Assembly: GCF_025699485.1 (NCBI RefSeq)
Contig: NZ_JANUXN010000010.1
Span: 62,001-126,000 of the forward strand
DNA: 64,000 nt
Direction: 5' to 3'
Source of the DNA: Thauera carbonicopians
GTDB lineage: Bacteria > Pseudomonadota > Gammaproteobacteria > Burkholderiales > Rhodocyclaceae
Part shown: one piece after another, positions 52,266 through 61,218 of the stretch
How the letters are laid out: each line of letters starts with the position of its first letter
How positions within the stretch are numbered: position 1 is the first letter of the stretch
Translations under genes and position numbers: made by a program
The notes under the pieces: model-generated
What the model saw: the letters and a program-made list of their open reading frames with translations, nothing else
The model's database searches: none
What the model was told of the DNA's origin: nothing

Positions 52266-54748
52266 CGAGGTCAGCACGGCCCGACCTAGGGCAACGGTTG
52301 TCGGATGTCGCAATCGTCGGAATCGACTGCCGCGCTGCTGGGGTGCCTAATCGCCATCAGTTCTGGCGAGGCTTGGTCGATGGCAGCGTTCGCACTGGAC
52401 CATGGCCGCGCTCGCGCTGGCTGCTTTCTGATCTGTGGTCCTCTTCGTGGGTAGACGGTAAACCACCACCGCGCGTTCTTCGCGCCATGCACGGCGCCTA
52501 CCTTGACGGGGTAGACGCGTTCGATGCCGCGCTGTTTGGCATCTCAGCGCGAGAGGCCGCCGCGATGGATCCGCAGCACCGGCTCATCCTTGAGGCGTGC
52601 TGGATAGCATTGCAAGACGCTGCGATTGATCCACGCCGACTCGCCCGTTCTGCGATCGGTGTCTTTGTCGCTCTCTCGTCGATGGACTATGCATTGCTGG
52701 GTCACGAAGCTGGTGCACGAGTCGGTGCCTACTCGGCGTTAGGTGCCACCAAGAGTCTGGCTGCGAACCGTGTTTCACATGCGCTTGGTCTCGTCGGGCC
52801 TAGCATGACCATCGACTCGGCATGTTCTTCGGGCCTGGTCGCGCTGCACTTGGCGCGCCGCGCGCTCGGGACGGGCGAGTGCGAGTTGGCCATCGTCGCT
52901 GGCGCTAACCTTGTGCTAGCGCCGACCGTGAACGCCGCCTTCGACCGCGCCGGCATGCTGTCTTCGCGCGGGATGTGCACGCCTTTTCGTGTGGGCGCCG
53001 ATGGCTACCTGCGCGGTGAGGGCGTGGCCGCGCTGGTTCTCAAACGCTACGCTGACGCGATCGACGATGCAGACCCAGTGCATGCGGTCGTGATTGGCTC
53101 GGCCGTCAATCAGGACGGACGTACTCCCGGAATTACGGTGCCCGCAACCGAGGCGCAGGTGGCCGTTGTGCGCGCCGCTTGGGAAGACGCCCGGGTTAGC
53201 TCCGACGACATCGACATCCACGAGGCGCATGGCACGGGCACGCCAGTTGGCGACAGAGCAGAAATCGATGCACTAGCCACGCTCTTCAAGGACCGCAACA
53301 AGCAGACACCCTGCTTCGTCGGTTCGCTGAAGGCCAACTTCGGTCACACCGAGGCGGCCGCCGGCCTCTTTGGCGTGATTAAAGTTTCCAGCGCTCTCGC
53401 CAAAGGTATCTCACCACCGCATGCTGGAGAAGGTGAGCTAACGAAGTGGCCCGCGGATGTCCACGGCCGATTGCATTGGCCAGAGTTGACCGAGTCACTG
53501 TCCTCGCAACCAACACCTTGGCATGGCAGCGTTAGTGCGTTTGGATTCGGTGGCACCAACGCGCATGTTGTGTTGCGCGCTGCGCCACCGGCGCGCCAGG
53601 CGGTGGCGCGGCGGCTCGCCCTCCCGCTTTCGGCCCACAGCACGACCGCCTTATGCAAGCTGGCCGACGCCTGGGCCGAGGCATTTGAAAGTTCCGATCC
53701 GTTGCGCGCGACGGCACTTGCCCTCAGCGCGCGCCGGGCCTACGCCGGTGAGCGCACGCGCATGTATGTCGAAGCGGTCGATGGGAGAGACGCGACGCAC
53801 AAGCTGCGCCTGGCAGCAGCCGAGCACGATATGAGCGAGGTAGGCGCGGTGAGGCGGGGCGTGCTCCTTCTCGGTGCACCCGAGACCGAGCAGGGGATGT
53901 GCGCAGCGGCGGGCACGAACGGAGGCAGTGGAATCGCTGCTCAGTTGCACTTGCTGTCAAAGCTCCAAGCGGTGTTGCCAGATTGGCCAGTCCATTCGCT
54001 AGGGGCCCATCCACTCGCACTCGCACTCTGGCGCGGACAGATCGATCTCGCAAGTGCTCTCGAGCGGCTTAGAGAGCCAGATGTCGAACCACGTAGCACG
54101 GACAAAGATGTCGATCTTCGTTCGCTGGTCGAGTCTCCGATTCTGACTATCGGCACGATCCCTCAGGATGCGAATCCTGACTGCAGACTGTTTGTGCTTA
54201 GGCCGGGCGATGACCCAACCTCAATCCTTGGCGCTTTGTGGAAGGATGGGGTCGACGTGCGCCTGGATGCCTGGGCCCCGCCCGCCGTCTCCGCGGCCAG
54301 TGGCGCGCCGCCCTATGCATTCGAACCGGGTCGCCACTGGCATGCGGTAGGAACGAGCAACGAGATCAAACTGGAGACTTCGGCGCCAGCGGATCTGCCT
54401 GAGACGGTCCCGCTCGAGCTCGGCGAACTCTCGTATGTTTCGCAGCACCGCATCGATGGCGAGACTGTTGTTCCAGGGGCGGTACTGCTCGACCTTGCGC
54501 TGGCCGCCGCGACTCAGAGGCACCCACTTGCGACTGGCATATGGAGCGCACACGACGTGTGCTTTGAAGCGCCACTATTCATTCATGGTGCGGCGTCATC
54601 TACCCGGTTGGAACTGCGGCCAGTTGCTGGAGAAGATGGCGTTTGGGCGTTTGTAGTCCTGCAGTCCACCCGCCACTCGACACGGCGTATTGCCAGTGGG
54701 CGACTGAAACGGGAACACCATCAGGGGGGTGCATGCGCTTCAGCCTGA
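52262..54748 (+). CDS. polyketide synthase: KS, truncated AT, N-terminal half of DH
   Basis: An 828-aa protein starting with GTG inside the previous stop. KS is residues 15-440: DSACSSG with Cys188, EAHGTGTPVGD with His323, KANFGHTEAAAG with His362, and GFGGTNAHVVL at the end; fully active by motif. Residues 450-690 have the KS-AT linker and the post-AT linker (ILGALWKDGVDVRLDAWAPP), but between them only about 60 residues recall an AT (LPDWPVHSLGAHPLALALWR with an HSLG in place of GHSxGE). The acyltransferase is therefore reduced and probably dead. Residues 715-815 are the N-terminal hotdog of a dehydratase, with HRIDGETVVP (His729) as the HxxxGxxxxP motif. The protein then stops just after the first hotdog. 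The second hotdog is in the next gene, behind a monooxygenase domain. Confidence 0.93.
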   Translation: MTRSARPDLGQRLSDVAIVGIDCRAAGVPNRHQFWRGLVDGSVRTGPWPRSRWLLSDLWSSSWVDGKPPPRVLRAMHGAYLDGVDAFDAALFGISAREAAAMDPQHRLILEACWIALQDAAIDPRRLARSAIGVFVALSSMDYALLGHEAGARVGAYSALGATKSLAANRVSHALGLVGPSMTIDSACSSGLVALHLARRALGTGECELAIVAGANLVLAPTVNAAFDRAGMLSSRGMCTPFRVGADGYLRGEGVAALVLKRYADAIDDADPVHAVVIGSAVNQDGRTPGITVPATEAQVAVVRAAWEDARVSSDDIDIHEAHGTGTPVGDRAEIDALATLFKDRNKQTPCFVGSLKANFGHTEAAAGLFGVIKVSSALAKGISPPHAGEGELTKWPADVHGRLHWPELTESLSSQPTPWHGSVSAFGFGGTNAHVVLRAAPPARQAVARRLALPLSAHSTTALCKLADAWAEAFESSDPLRATALALSARRAYAGERTRMYVEAVDGRDATHKLRLAAAEHDMSEVGAVRRGVLLLGAPETEQGMCAAAGTNGGSGIAAQLHLLSKLQAVLPDWPVHSLGAHPLALALWRGQIDLASALERLREPDVEPRSTDKDVDLRSLVESPILTIGTIPQDANPDCRLFVLRPGDDPTSILGALWKDGVDVRLDAWAPPAVSAASGAPPYAFEPGRHWHAVGTSNEIKLETSAPADLPETVPLELGELSYVSQHRIDGETVVPGAVLLDLALAAATQRHPLATGIWSAHDVCFEAPLFIHGAASSTRLELRPVAGEDGVWAFVVLQSTRHSTRRIASGRLKREHHQGGACASA
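54724..54729 (+). other. six-G run at the junction of the two PKS frames
   Basis: The KS-gene frame reads CAG GGG GGT and stops 17 bases later. Reading one base back (or with a seventh G) gives CAG GGG GGG TGC ATG and continues straight into the monooxygenase frame. The same G-rich strip is a ribosome-binding site for the ATG at 54733. Confidence 0.6.
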
Positions 54749-57700
54749 TGTACTTTTCGAGCGGCGAGCGAGAAGGGGCTGCGGCCACCTACACAAGGTT
54801 GCTCGATTTCGCCCGCCGCGCTGATTCCTCAGGCTGGACCCGCGTGTGGTTACCCGAACGACATTTTACCGACTTCGGCGCCGTTCATCCCAATCCCGCG
54901 GTGCTTGGTGCGGCGGTAGCGACACAGACTCAGAGGTTACGCATCGCCGCTGGAAGCGTCGTTGCACCGCTACACGACCCACTTCGCATTGCCGAAGAAT
55001 GGGCGATCGTCGATAACCTGAGCAAAGGCCGCGTGGACTTGTCGCTAGCGGCTGGCTGGCGCGCCGAAGACTTCGTACTCGCGCCCGCATCCTACGCGGA
55101 ACGAGCAAGTGTGCTCGCCAAGAGCGCGGACGAAATTCGCCGGCTCTGGCGCGGCGAGTCGCTAGCGCGCCCAGATGGCAAGGGCGCTACTCGCTGCGTG
55201 CGGACGCGCCCGAGACCCTACCAGCCAGACCTTCCGCTATGGGTCACCGCCGCACGTAGTGGAACCAGTTTCGAGATGGCCGGTAGCTTGGGCGCTAGCC
55301 TTCTGACATATCTTGTTGATCTGGGCTTCGACGGCCTCACGAAGCGCATAGCCGACTACCGCAGTGCGCGACAGCTTGCAGGGTTCACCGGGCCCGGATG
55401 GGTGACCGTGATGTTGCACAGCTTTGTCGGTGCCAGAAGCGGCGACGTACGAACTGCGATCGCACCTTCCTACATTGACTACTTGGTTGCCAACCGCGAG
55501 TTGCTAGGGGCGTCCGGAACGCTGACTGCCGGAGATGCGGCAGACCTTGCACAGGCTCAGTTCGAGCGAGTGTTCGAACGGCTCTCGCTCATCGGTGGGA
55601 GATCAGCGTGCGTCCAGGTAGTTAACCGGTTGCGCGAACTGGGGGTGGACGAGATCGCCTGTCTTGTGGACTTCCCGGCTGATTTGAGTCTAGTTGATGA
55701 CGCATTGCCAAGGCTCTTTGAGCTCGCGGACGATTGCGCGGGGCCGAATGTTGTCTGGAGCAGGATCGAGCCGCCACCATTAGTTCGCGTCGATGGGGAT
55801 GCCTTCTACACCTACATTGAGCAACGAGGCGCTGTGTATGGGCCTGTGTTTCGATGGTTGCAAAGCGCCGAAGCAAACGAGCGTAAGGCTCGCTGCGAAC
55901 TCGTTGTTCCGGCGGATATGCCTGCGAGCGCAGAACGAGCCTTGCTGATCGACGCGGCAGTATCCTGTGCCCATGCGATCGGAATGACTCCAGGTTTGCG
56001 AGCGAGTGCGCACCCGCTAGGTCTTCCCGTGGGTATCGACTCCCTGCGCGCGCTTTCGCCAGTGCAGCAAGGCGCGCGGCTGTACGTCGAGATTGAGCTG
56101 GTAGAACTCACCGAGAGCAATGCGCGATTCGACGTCGATGTGCGCGATAGTGGCAAAGCGTTGGTTCTCGAGTTGCGGGGATTGCGCATGAGCAGACCGC
56201 CGCCGCTTGTCCATAGCGCTGCCAACACCATGCCGATGGGCTTGCTTCGAAGCCCCGCCTGGCAGACGACGAGTCCTCAGCCTTCTTTGAGTGCTGCCTC
56301 GAGTACAAGGACCGGTGAAGTGTTGGGTTTTGACGGCGACTTTGCACGCGCCCTTGCCCATGAACGCGACCCAAAGACGACTACATGGCTTTGGTGCACT
56401 CCCGACGCGGCATCGGCAGACAGAGAGTCGCTCGAGGCCGACATTCAGACCTGGGTCCCGCGGATGGTTGCCGATGTCGCCCGCTGGCGCGCCACCACCG
56501 GGACGGGGCCGATGGTGGTGCTACTGCGTGGTTCTCGCCGAGTCGATCGCACTGATGCCTTGCCAAGTCCTTTATCGTCCGCGCTTTGGGCTGCAGCCTG
56601 TTCGCTGTTGGCAGTGTCGGGACAGGGGTCAGCCCTCTGGGTGCTTGATGTCGAGACCAAGGCGTTGGCCGCGGATGCCGCTGCTTGTGCACAGATCCTT
56701 GCCGATTCGGAAGGTGGTGGGGCCTTGGCTTGGCGAAACGGACTATGGTTGCGACCCACTCTCGAGCCGATGTCGGTGGAACCAAAGGCGCAAGCAAGAA
56801 GCTCGCGCGCGCTCATCACTGGTGGCAGCGGCGGTCTGGCCCGCCCTCTCGCCGCCTGGCTTGCCGCAGAGGGAGTGCGAGACCTGCGTTTAGTGTCGCG
56901 TCATCCCGAACGCGCTGCATGGTGGGCTGACGCACTGGCGAGTCTGCCTGGCTCCCCTCGTATCGAACGCGTTGCAGCCGACCTCGCTGAAGCGGAGGAC
57001 ACTAGGCACGCGCTACAAGGCGATGAACCGTGGGATGCAGTGTTTCATCTCGCGGGCGATGTAGTCGACCCGCGCGGCGACAAGGGTGATGCCGACGCCG
57101 TGGCGCGCTGCCTGCGACCCAAACTAAGTGCGCTGCGCCGCATGCGTGCTGCGTGGGGCGATGCGCCACCTAGCCGACTCGTGGTGTTCGCAAGCATCGC
57201 TGGGCTCGCAGGCTCGGCCGGCCAGGTCGCCTACGCTGCGGCCAATGCGGCCATGGCTGCCAGCGCCACGATTGACGTCGCAGCGAACGGCACGGCGGTC
57301 ACGGTTATCTGGTGGGGGCCATGGGCCGACGTGGGAATGGCCGCGCTTCCGGAGCTTGTACCGTTGCTGGCAGCAAAGGGTGTCGCGCCGATTCCACCGT
57401 GGGAGGCACTAGCCGCGATGCGGCTCGCGCTTGATTCCAGGCTCAACGAGGTGGTCATCGCGCGCGAGTCGTTGGTGACATCGGCTGCGCGGTCGACATC
57501 ACACGTCGGCATGATGGAATGGGATGGCCAGCTCGACGCGGCTAGCCTGCACGCATTGCTGCGCGACAAGGTGCTGCAGCTGCTTGCCCGCATTTTGGAA
57601 GTCGACCCTGGCAGCATCGACCCCCAAAGGAATCTCTACGAACTCGGCTTCGATTCGCTTATGGCAATCGAGCTAAAGGGTGAAGTACGTACGCTGCACG

Positions 57701-57816
57701 GCATCGATTTGAACCTCGCCACGATGCTCGACGCCAGCAGCTTGAACGACATCGTCGATGCGATAGTGCCAGTGCTCGCCGGCAAGGAGACCGAGCCGGG
57801 CACACTTAGGCTCTGA
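54733..57816 (+). CDS. LLM monooxygenase - C-terminal DH half - KR - ACP polyketide synthase
   Basis: A 1027-aa protein. Residues 1-335 are a luciferase-like flavin monooxygenase of the type embedded in natural-product synthases (MRFSLMYFSSGEREGAAATY; VWLPERHFTDFGAVHPNPAV; LRIAAGSVVAPLHDPLRIAE; RVDLSLAAGWRAEDFVLAP). Residues 340-490 are the second hotdog of a DH/PS domain (FYTYIEQRGAVYGPVFRWLQ; LIDAAVSC with Asp407; GLPVGIDSLRAL). Residues 530-910 are a KR with NADPH loop TGGSGGLARPLA and Ser821, Tyr834, Asn838. Residues 940-1012 are an ACP with LGFDSLMAIEL (Ser975). The LLM thus sits between two halves of one dehydratase. The start ATG overlaps the previous stop by 16 bp and has AGGGGGG upstream. 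Such LLM domains are thought to add oxygen to the ACP-bound chain (hydroxylation or Baeyer-Villiger type). Confidence 0.92.
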   Translation: MRFSLMYFSSGEREGAAATYTRLLDFARRADSSGWTRVWLPERHFTDFGAVHPNPAVLGAAVATQTQRLRIAAGSVVAPLHDPLRIAEEWAIVDNLSKGRVDLSLAAGWRAEDFVLAPASYAERASVLAKSADEIRRLWRGESLARPDGKGATRCVRTRPRPYQPDLPLWVTAARSGTSFEMAGSLGASLLTYLVDLGFDGLTKRIADYRSARQLAGFTGPGWVTVMLHSFVGARSGDVRTAIAPSYIDYLVANRELLGASGTLTAGDAADLAQAQFERVFERLSLIGGRSACVQVVNRLRELGVDEIACLVDFPADLSLVDDALPRLFELADDCAGPNVVWSRIEPPPLVRVDGDAFYTYIEQRGAVYGPVFRWLQSAEANERKARCELVVPADMPASAERALLIDAAVSCAHAIGMTPGLRASAHPLGLPVGIDSLRALSPVQQGARLYVEIELVELTESNARFDVDVRDSGKALVLELRGLRMSRPPPLVHSAANTMPMGLLRSPAWQTTSPQPSLSAASSTRTGEVLGFDGDFARALAHERDPKTTTWLWCTPDAASADRESLEADIQTWVPRMVADVARWRATTGTGPMVVLLRGSRRVDRTDALPSPLSSALWAAACSLLAVSGQGSALWVLDVETKALAADAAACAQILADSEGGGALAWRNGLWLRPTLEPMSVEPKAQARSSRALITGGSGGLARPLAAWLAAEGVRDLRLVSRHPERAAWWADALASLPGSPRIERVAADLAEAEDTRHALQGDEPWDAVFHLAGDVVDPRGDKGDADAVARCLRPKLSALRRMRAAWGDAPPSRLVVFASIAGLAGSAGQVAYAAANAAMAASATIDVAANGTAVTVIWWGPWADVGMAALPELVPLLAAKGVAPIPPWEALAAMRLALDSRLNEVVIARESLVTSAARSTSHVGMMEWDGQLDAASLHALLRDKVLQLLARILEVDPGSIDPQRNLYELGFDSLMAIELKGEVRTLHGIDLNLATMLDASSLNDIVDAIVPVLAGKETEPGTLRL

Positions 57817-57825
57817 GCAGATATC

Positions 57826-60800
57826 ATGGACTTCGCGCAGACCAAACAGGAACTCGCGCGTCACGGCATAGGCCTGACAATTGAAGACGGCGAGTTGGTA
57901 CTGCGCGGCCGCATCGCCGAACTGCCGCCCTCTCTCCTGAACGCGCTGCGCGAGGCCAAGCCAAGGTTGCTGGCCTCCGCCAATGCTGACGGAGCACCGC
58001 CATGGCAGGCAGCTTCAAACGGCCAAGCACGTCTCGCCTACCTTGATCTACTTCAGCCGCAAAGTGCGGCATATATTGTCGCAGCAGCCCTCGTTCTGCG
58101 TGGCGAGGTCGAACTCGAACCGCTTCGCCGAGCCTGGCAAACCGTGATCGAACGCCGTGCGATGCTGCGCGCCGTACTTGCTTGGAACGACGGTCAGCCT
58201 GGGGTGCGCTTTGTCAGCGAGGCAATGCCACTGGCCGAGCCGCTCGATCTGCGCAGAATCACGCCGACTGAAGCCATAAACCGCTTGGCGGCAGTACGTC
58301 AAGATATCGCCACTCGCGGCTTCGATCTCGAGGCTGCACCACCCTGGCGCGCGCTGCTTGTGCTGCGGAGCGAGGAGACCCTCGAGCTCATGCTAGCAGC
58401 CCACCACTTCATCGCTGACGGTTGGTCGATCGCACATGCGTTGCGCGAACTGGCGCGACTATATCGGCTTGAGTGCGAGAACGCAGGAGCCGCTGCTGCC
58501 GCAAAGCTTGCCCCGGCTCGACCCTACTCCGACTTTGCCGCCTGGCAGCGCGACGCTGTCTCGAGCTCAACCGGAATGGCGGCCTTGAGCGAATGGGGCG
58601 ATCAGCTGCGAGGGCTCCATGGCGCACTGCGTTTACGTGGCGCGCGACCATATCCGCCCAACCGAACCGACCGAGGCGCGCGTATTGCATTCAGCCTTGA
58701 GGCCAAGCAAACGGCGCGCCTGCGCGCCTTTGCTGCGTCCCGAAGAGTCACTGTGGCGCTTCTCTTGGCGGCCGTGCACGGAGTGCTACTTGCGCGGCAA
58801 TCTGGCGCGACTCGCTTTGCGCTGGGCATAGCAGTATCGCAGCGACCCGATCCGCTTGATACTGAAGCATTTGGTTTCTATGTGAACTGGCTGCCCGTCG
58901 TGGTGGACCTGACCGGCATCGCCAGCTTCACCGAATTCTTGCCAAGGTTTGCTGCACTTCGGCGAGAAGCGCTAGCGGCGCAGGACATTCCCTTCGATGC
59001 GATCGTGCGTGCTAGCGGAGCCCCTACTCGTCTAGACCACCATCCGATCTTTCAGCATATGGTCGTCTCGCACGTGCCGGCACGCCGGGTTGACTTCGGG
59101 CCGGCGGCGCATGCGAGTATCAGTCCCCTCGATACCCGCACAAGCAAGCTTGACCTAACACTGTTCGTTACTGACTGCCGCGAGGCGCTCCCGATCGCCG
59201 GCGAAGGCGAGATCTACCTCGAGTTCGAGTACAGCCTAGACGTCTTTGATGCTTCGGTGATCGAGGCGTTGACCGGCGAATGGCGCAAAACGCTTACGCG
59301 ACTGCTCGACGATCCCGACGCACCGCTTTTCGAGCAAAGCCGTGTTGAATCTCGGGCACACCAGCCGCCGCAAGACATCTGCCGAATGCTCGACGTGAGC
59401 GCTCGTCGTCACGCCACGGCAACGGCTATTGTTGCGCGTACCCGAGAAGTAACCTATGCCGCCCTATGGCGCGGTGCCCAAGCGTGCGCGGAGATGCTGG
59501 CGCGCGAGGGCGTGACGAGTGGCTCGCGCGTGGCCCTGCTGTGCCGCCGCGTGCCGGAACTGCTCTCAGCCTACATCGGCATCTTGCGTATCGGCGCTGT
59601 CGTGGTCCCGCTCGACATTGGGCTTCCGAAGCTGCGCATCCGCGAGCAGCTTGAGGATTCCGAGCCTGCGCTAGTACTTGGTCGCGGCGACGATCTCGCC
59701 GCGTTGTGCCCCGAGTGTGAGTTCCAGCGCCAGCCCTGGCCAGAATTGCAGGACGGGGAGGCGATGCCTCCCACCGTAGCCGCGCAGGCCACAACGGACG
59801 GTGCCTATCTGCTCTACACATCAGGATCTAGCGGCCGACCCAAAGGCATTCTCGGCTCGCGACGCGCGCTCGGCAATTTTGTTGCCTGGCTCAATCAGGA
59901 GTTGGTGGCAGGACCCGGTCAGCGCGTGCTGGCGCGCGCGCCATTTGGCTTCGACGCCTCCCTGCGCGAGACCGTCGCGCCGCTGGCCGCCGGCGCCACT
60001 ATCGTGCTTTCGGACGACGAGGAGGCATCGGACCCCGAGGCGCTGCTCGCACTTATGCACGATTTTGGGGTTACAACGCTGCACGCCACGCCAAGCGTTC
60101 ACGCCCTCTTTCTCGAAGCGCTCGCGTGTGCGCCCGCGCCGGCTACGTTGCACACGGTGATGTGTGGAGGCGAGTCGCTCAAGCCAACGCTCGCGCGCCT
60201 GCACTGCGAACGGCTACCCCATGTCGCCCTATACAACGTATACGGGCCGACCGAGTGCACCGTTGATGTGAGCGCAATACGCGTGGATGAGTGGCTTCGC
60301 GAACGCGACTCTGCGGGGCTCACCACGGACGCGCTACCTATAGGCCAGCCGATTTCTGGTGCAGTTGTCTATGTTGCCGATGAGCGAGGAGTACCTGTGT
60401 CCGACGGCGCACAGGGCGAGATCGTAATCGGGGGCTGCGCGCTTTCCCTCGGCTACTGGCGGGAAGGTCGCGCCACCGGATTTCCCGTCGCCTCGGACGG
60501 ACCGTACAGGGGCACTTTCCTGTATCGCACGGGTGACCAAGGTCGGCGCGATCCGGACGGGTTGCTCTGGTGTGATGGTCGCGCTGACCGGCAGCTCAAG
60601 ATCCTTGGTGCACGGGTCGAGCCCGCAGAACTGGAGCGAGTGCTTTGCGCTCAGGCAGGCGTGGCAGACGCGGCCGTCATCGCGAGTACGCAACCCTCAG
60701 GTATTCCACGCATGTTGGCATTCGTCGCCGTTGCTGATGCAGCAGCGTTCGACGAGTCGGCTTTGCGCGAGTCCATCGCTGCCACGCTGCCACGCTACCT

Positions 60801-61218
60801 CTGGCCAGCAGGCCTTTTTCGGGTCTCGTCGTTTCCGCGCTTGCCCAACGGCAAGCGCGACGATTCAGCGCTCCTGAGGCTGGCGACTATCCCTGCGGAA
60901 GAGTGCTCGGCGCCAGCCGCGTCACTGACTTCCGCCGAACAAGAGGTTGCGGCGCTGATGGGCGAGTTGCTTGGCCGGACTATCGATGATGCGGCGACCA
61001 ACTTCTTTCACGCGGGGGGGCACTCGCTCGATGCAGCCCGGCTGCTGGCGCGTCTGCGGCAGCGCCTTGGGGTGACTCTGCGCCTGCGCGAGCTTGTCTC
61101 CGATGCCAGCGTCACCGGGATCGCCGCCCGGGTCGAAGAGCAGCGCCGACGACTCGAGCCTGAGCCTTCAGTGCCGCCGCTGGTTCCCAGTCGACGCCCC
61201 CGCGCCTCGCATGACTGA
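57826..61218 (+). CDS. NRPS module: TubC docking - C - A - T
   Basis: A 1130-aa synthetase, 9 bp after the PKS stop. Residues 1-50 (MDFAQTKQELARHGIGLTIE) are a TubC-type N-terminal docking domain, which pairs with the C-terminus of the upstream synthase. The C domain (about 65-500) has HHFIADGW (His193, His194, Asp198). The A domain (about 520-1030) has YLLYTSGSSGRPKG, FGFDASLRET, NVYGPTECTVDVS, YRTGDQGRRDPDG and LPNGKRDD with its Lys. The T domain has FFHAGGHSLDAARLL (Ser1067). Reading the pocket by eye gives approximately D-A-R-A-M-G-V-V-D. The amino acid is not assigned; the DA-x-x-x-GVVD pattern recalls Glu-type codes but Arg at the third position is atypical. No termination domain is present, so the chain passes on. 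Confidence 0.95.
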   Translation: MDFAQTKQELARHGIGLTIEDGELVLRGRIAELPPSLLNALREAKPRLLASANADGAPPWQAASNGQARLAYLDLLQPQSAAYIVAAALVLRGEVELEPLRRAWQTVIERRAMLRAVLAWNDGQPGVRFVSEAMPLAEPLDLRRITPTEAINRLAAVRQDIATRGFDLEAAPPWRALLVLRSEETLELMLAAHHFIADGWSIAHALRELARLYRLECENAGAAAAAKLAPARPYSDFAAWQRDAVSSSTGMAALSEWGDQLRGLHGALRLRGARPYPPNRTDRGARIAFSLEAKQTARLRAFAASRRVTVALLLAAVHGVLLARQSGATRFALGIAVSQRPDPLDTEAFGFYVNWLPVVVDLTGIASFTEFLPRFAALRREALAAQDIPFDAIVRASGAPTRLDHHPIFQHMVVSHVPARRVDFGPAAHASISPLDTRTSKLDLTLFVTDCREALPIAGEGEIYLEFEYSLDVFDASVIEALTGEWRKTLTRLLDDPDAPLFEQSRVESRAHQPPQDICRMLDVSARRHATATAIVARTREVTYAALWRGAQACAEMLAREGVTSGSRVALLCRRVPELLSAYIGILRIGAVVVPLDIGLPKLRIREQLEDSEPALVLGRGDDLAALCPECEFQRQPWPELQDGEAMPPTVAAQATTDGAYLLYTSGSSGRPKGILGSRRALGNFVAWLNQELVAGPGQRVLARAPFGFDASLRETVAPLAAGATIVLSDDEEASDPEALLALMHDFGVTTLHATPSVHALFLEALACAPAPATLHTVMCGGESLKPTLARLHCERLPHVALYNVYGPTECTVDVSAIRVDEWLRERDSAGLTTDALPIGQPISGAVVYVADERGVPVSDGAQGEIVIGGCALSLGYWREGRATGFPVASDGPYRGTFLYRTGDQGRRDPDGLLWCDGRADRQLKILGARVEPAELERVLCAQAGVADAAVIASTQPSGIPRMLAFVAVADAAAFDESALRESIAATLPRYLWPAGLFRVSSFPRLPNGKRDDSALLRLATIPAEECSAPAASLTSAEQEVAALMGELLGRTIDDAATNFFHAGGHSLDAARLLARLRQRLGVTLRLRELVSDASVTGIAARVEEQRRRLEPEPSVPPLVPSRRPRASHD

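Noticed and set aside
54643-54732. Start of the LLM protein 30 codons upstream
   Set aside because: These codons overlap the DH part of the KS gene, and the family start MRFSLMYFS with a strong ribosome-binding site is at 54733; they matter only for the frameshift hypothesis.
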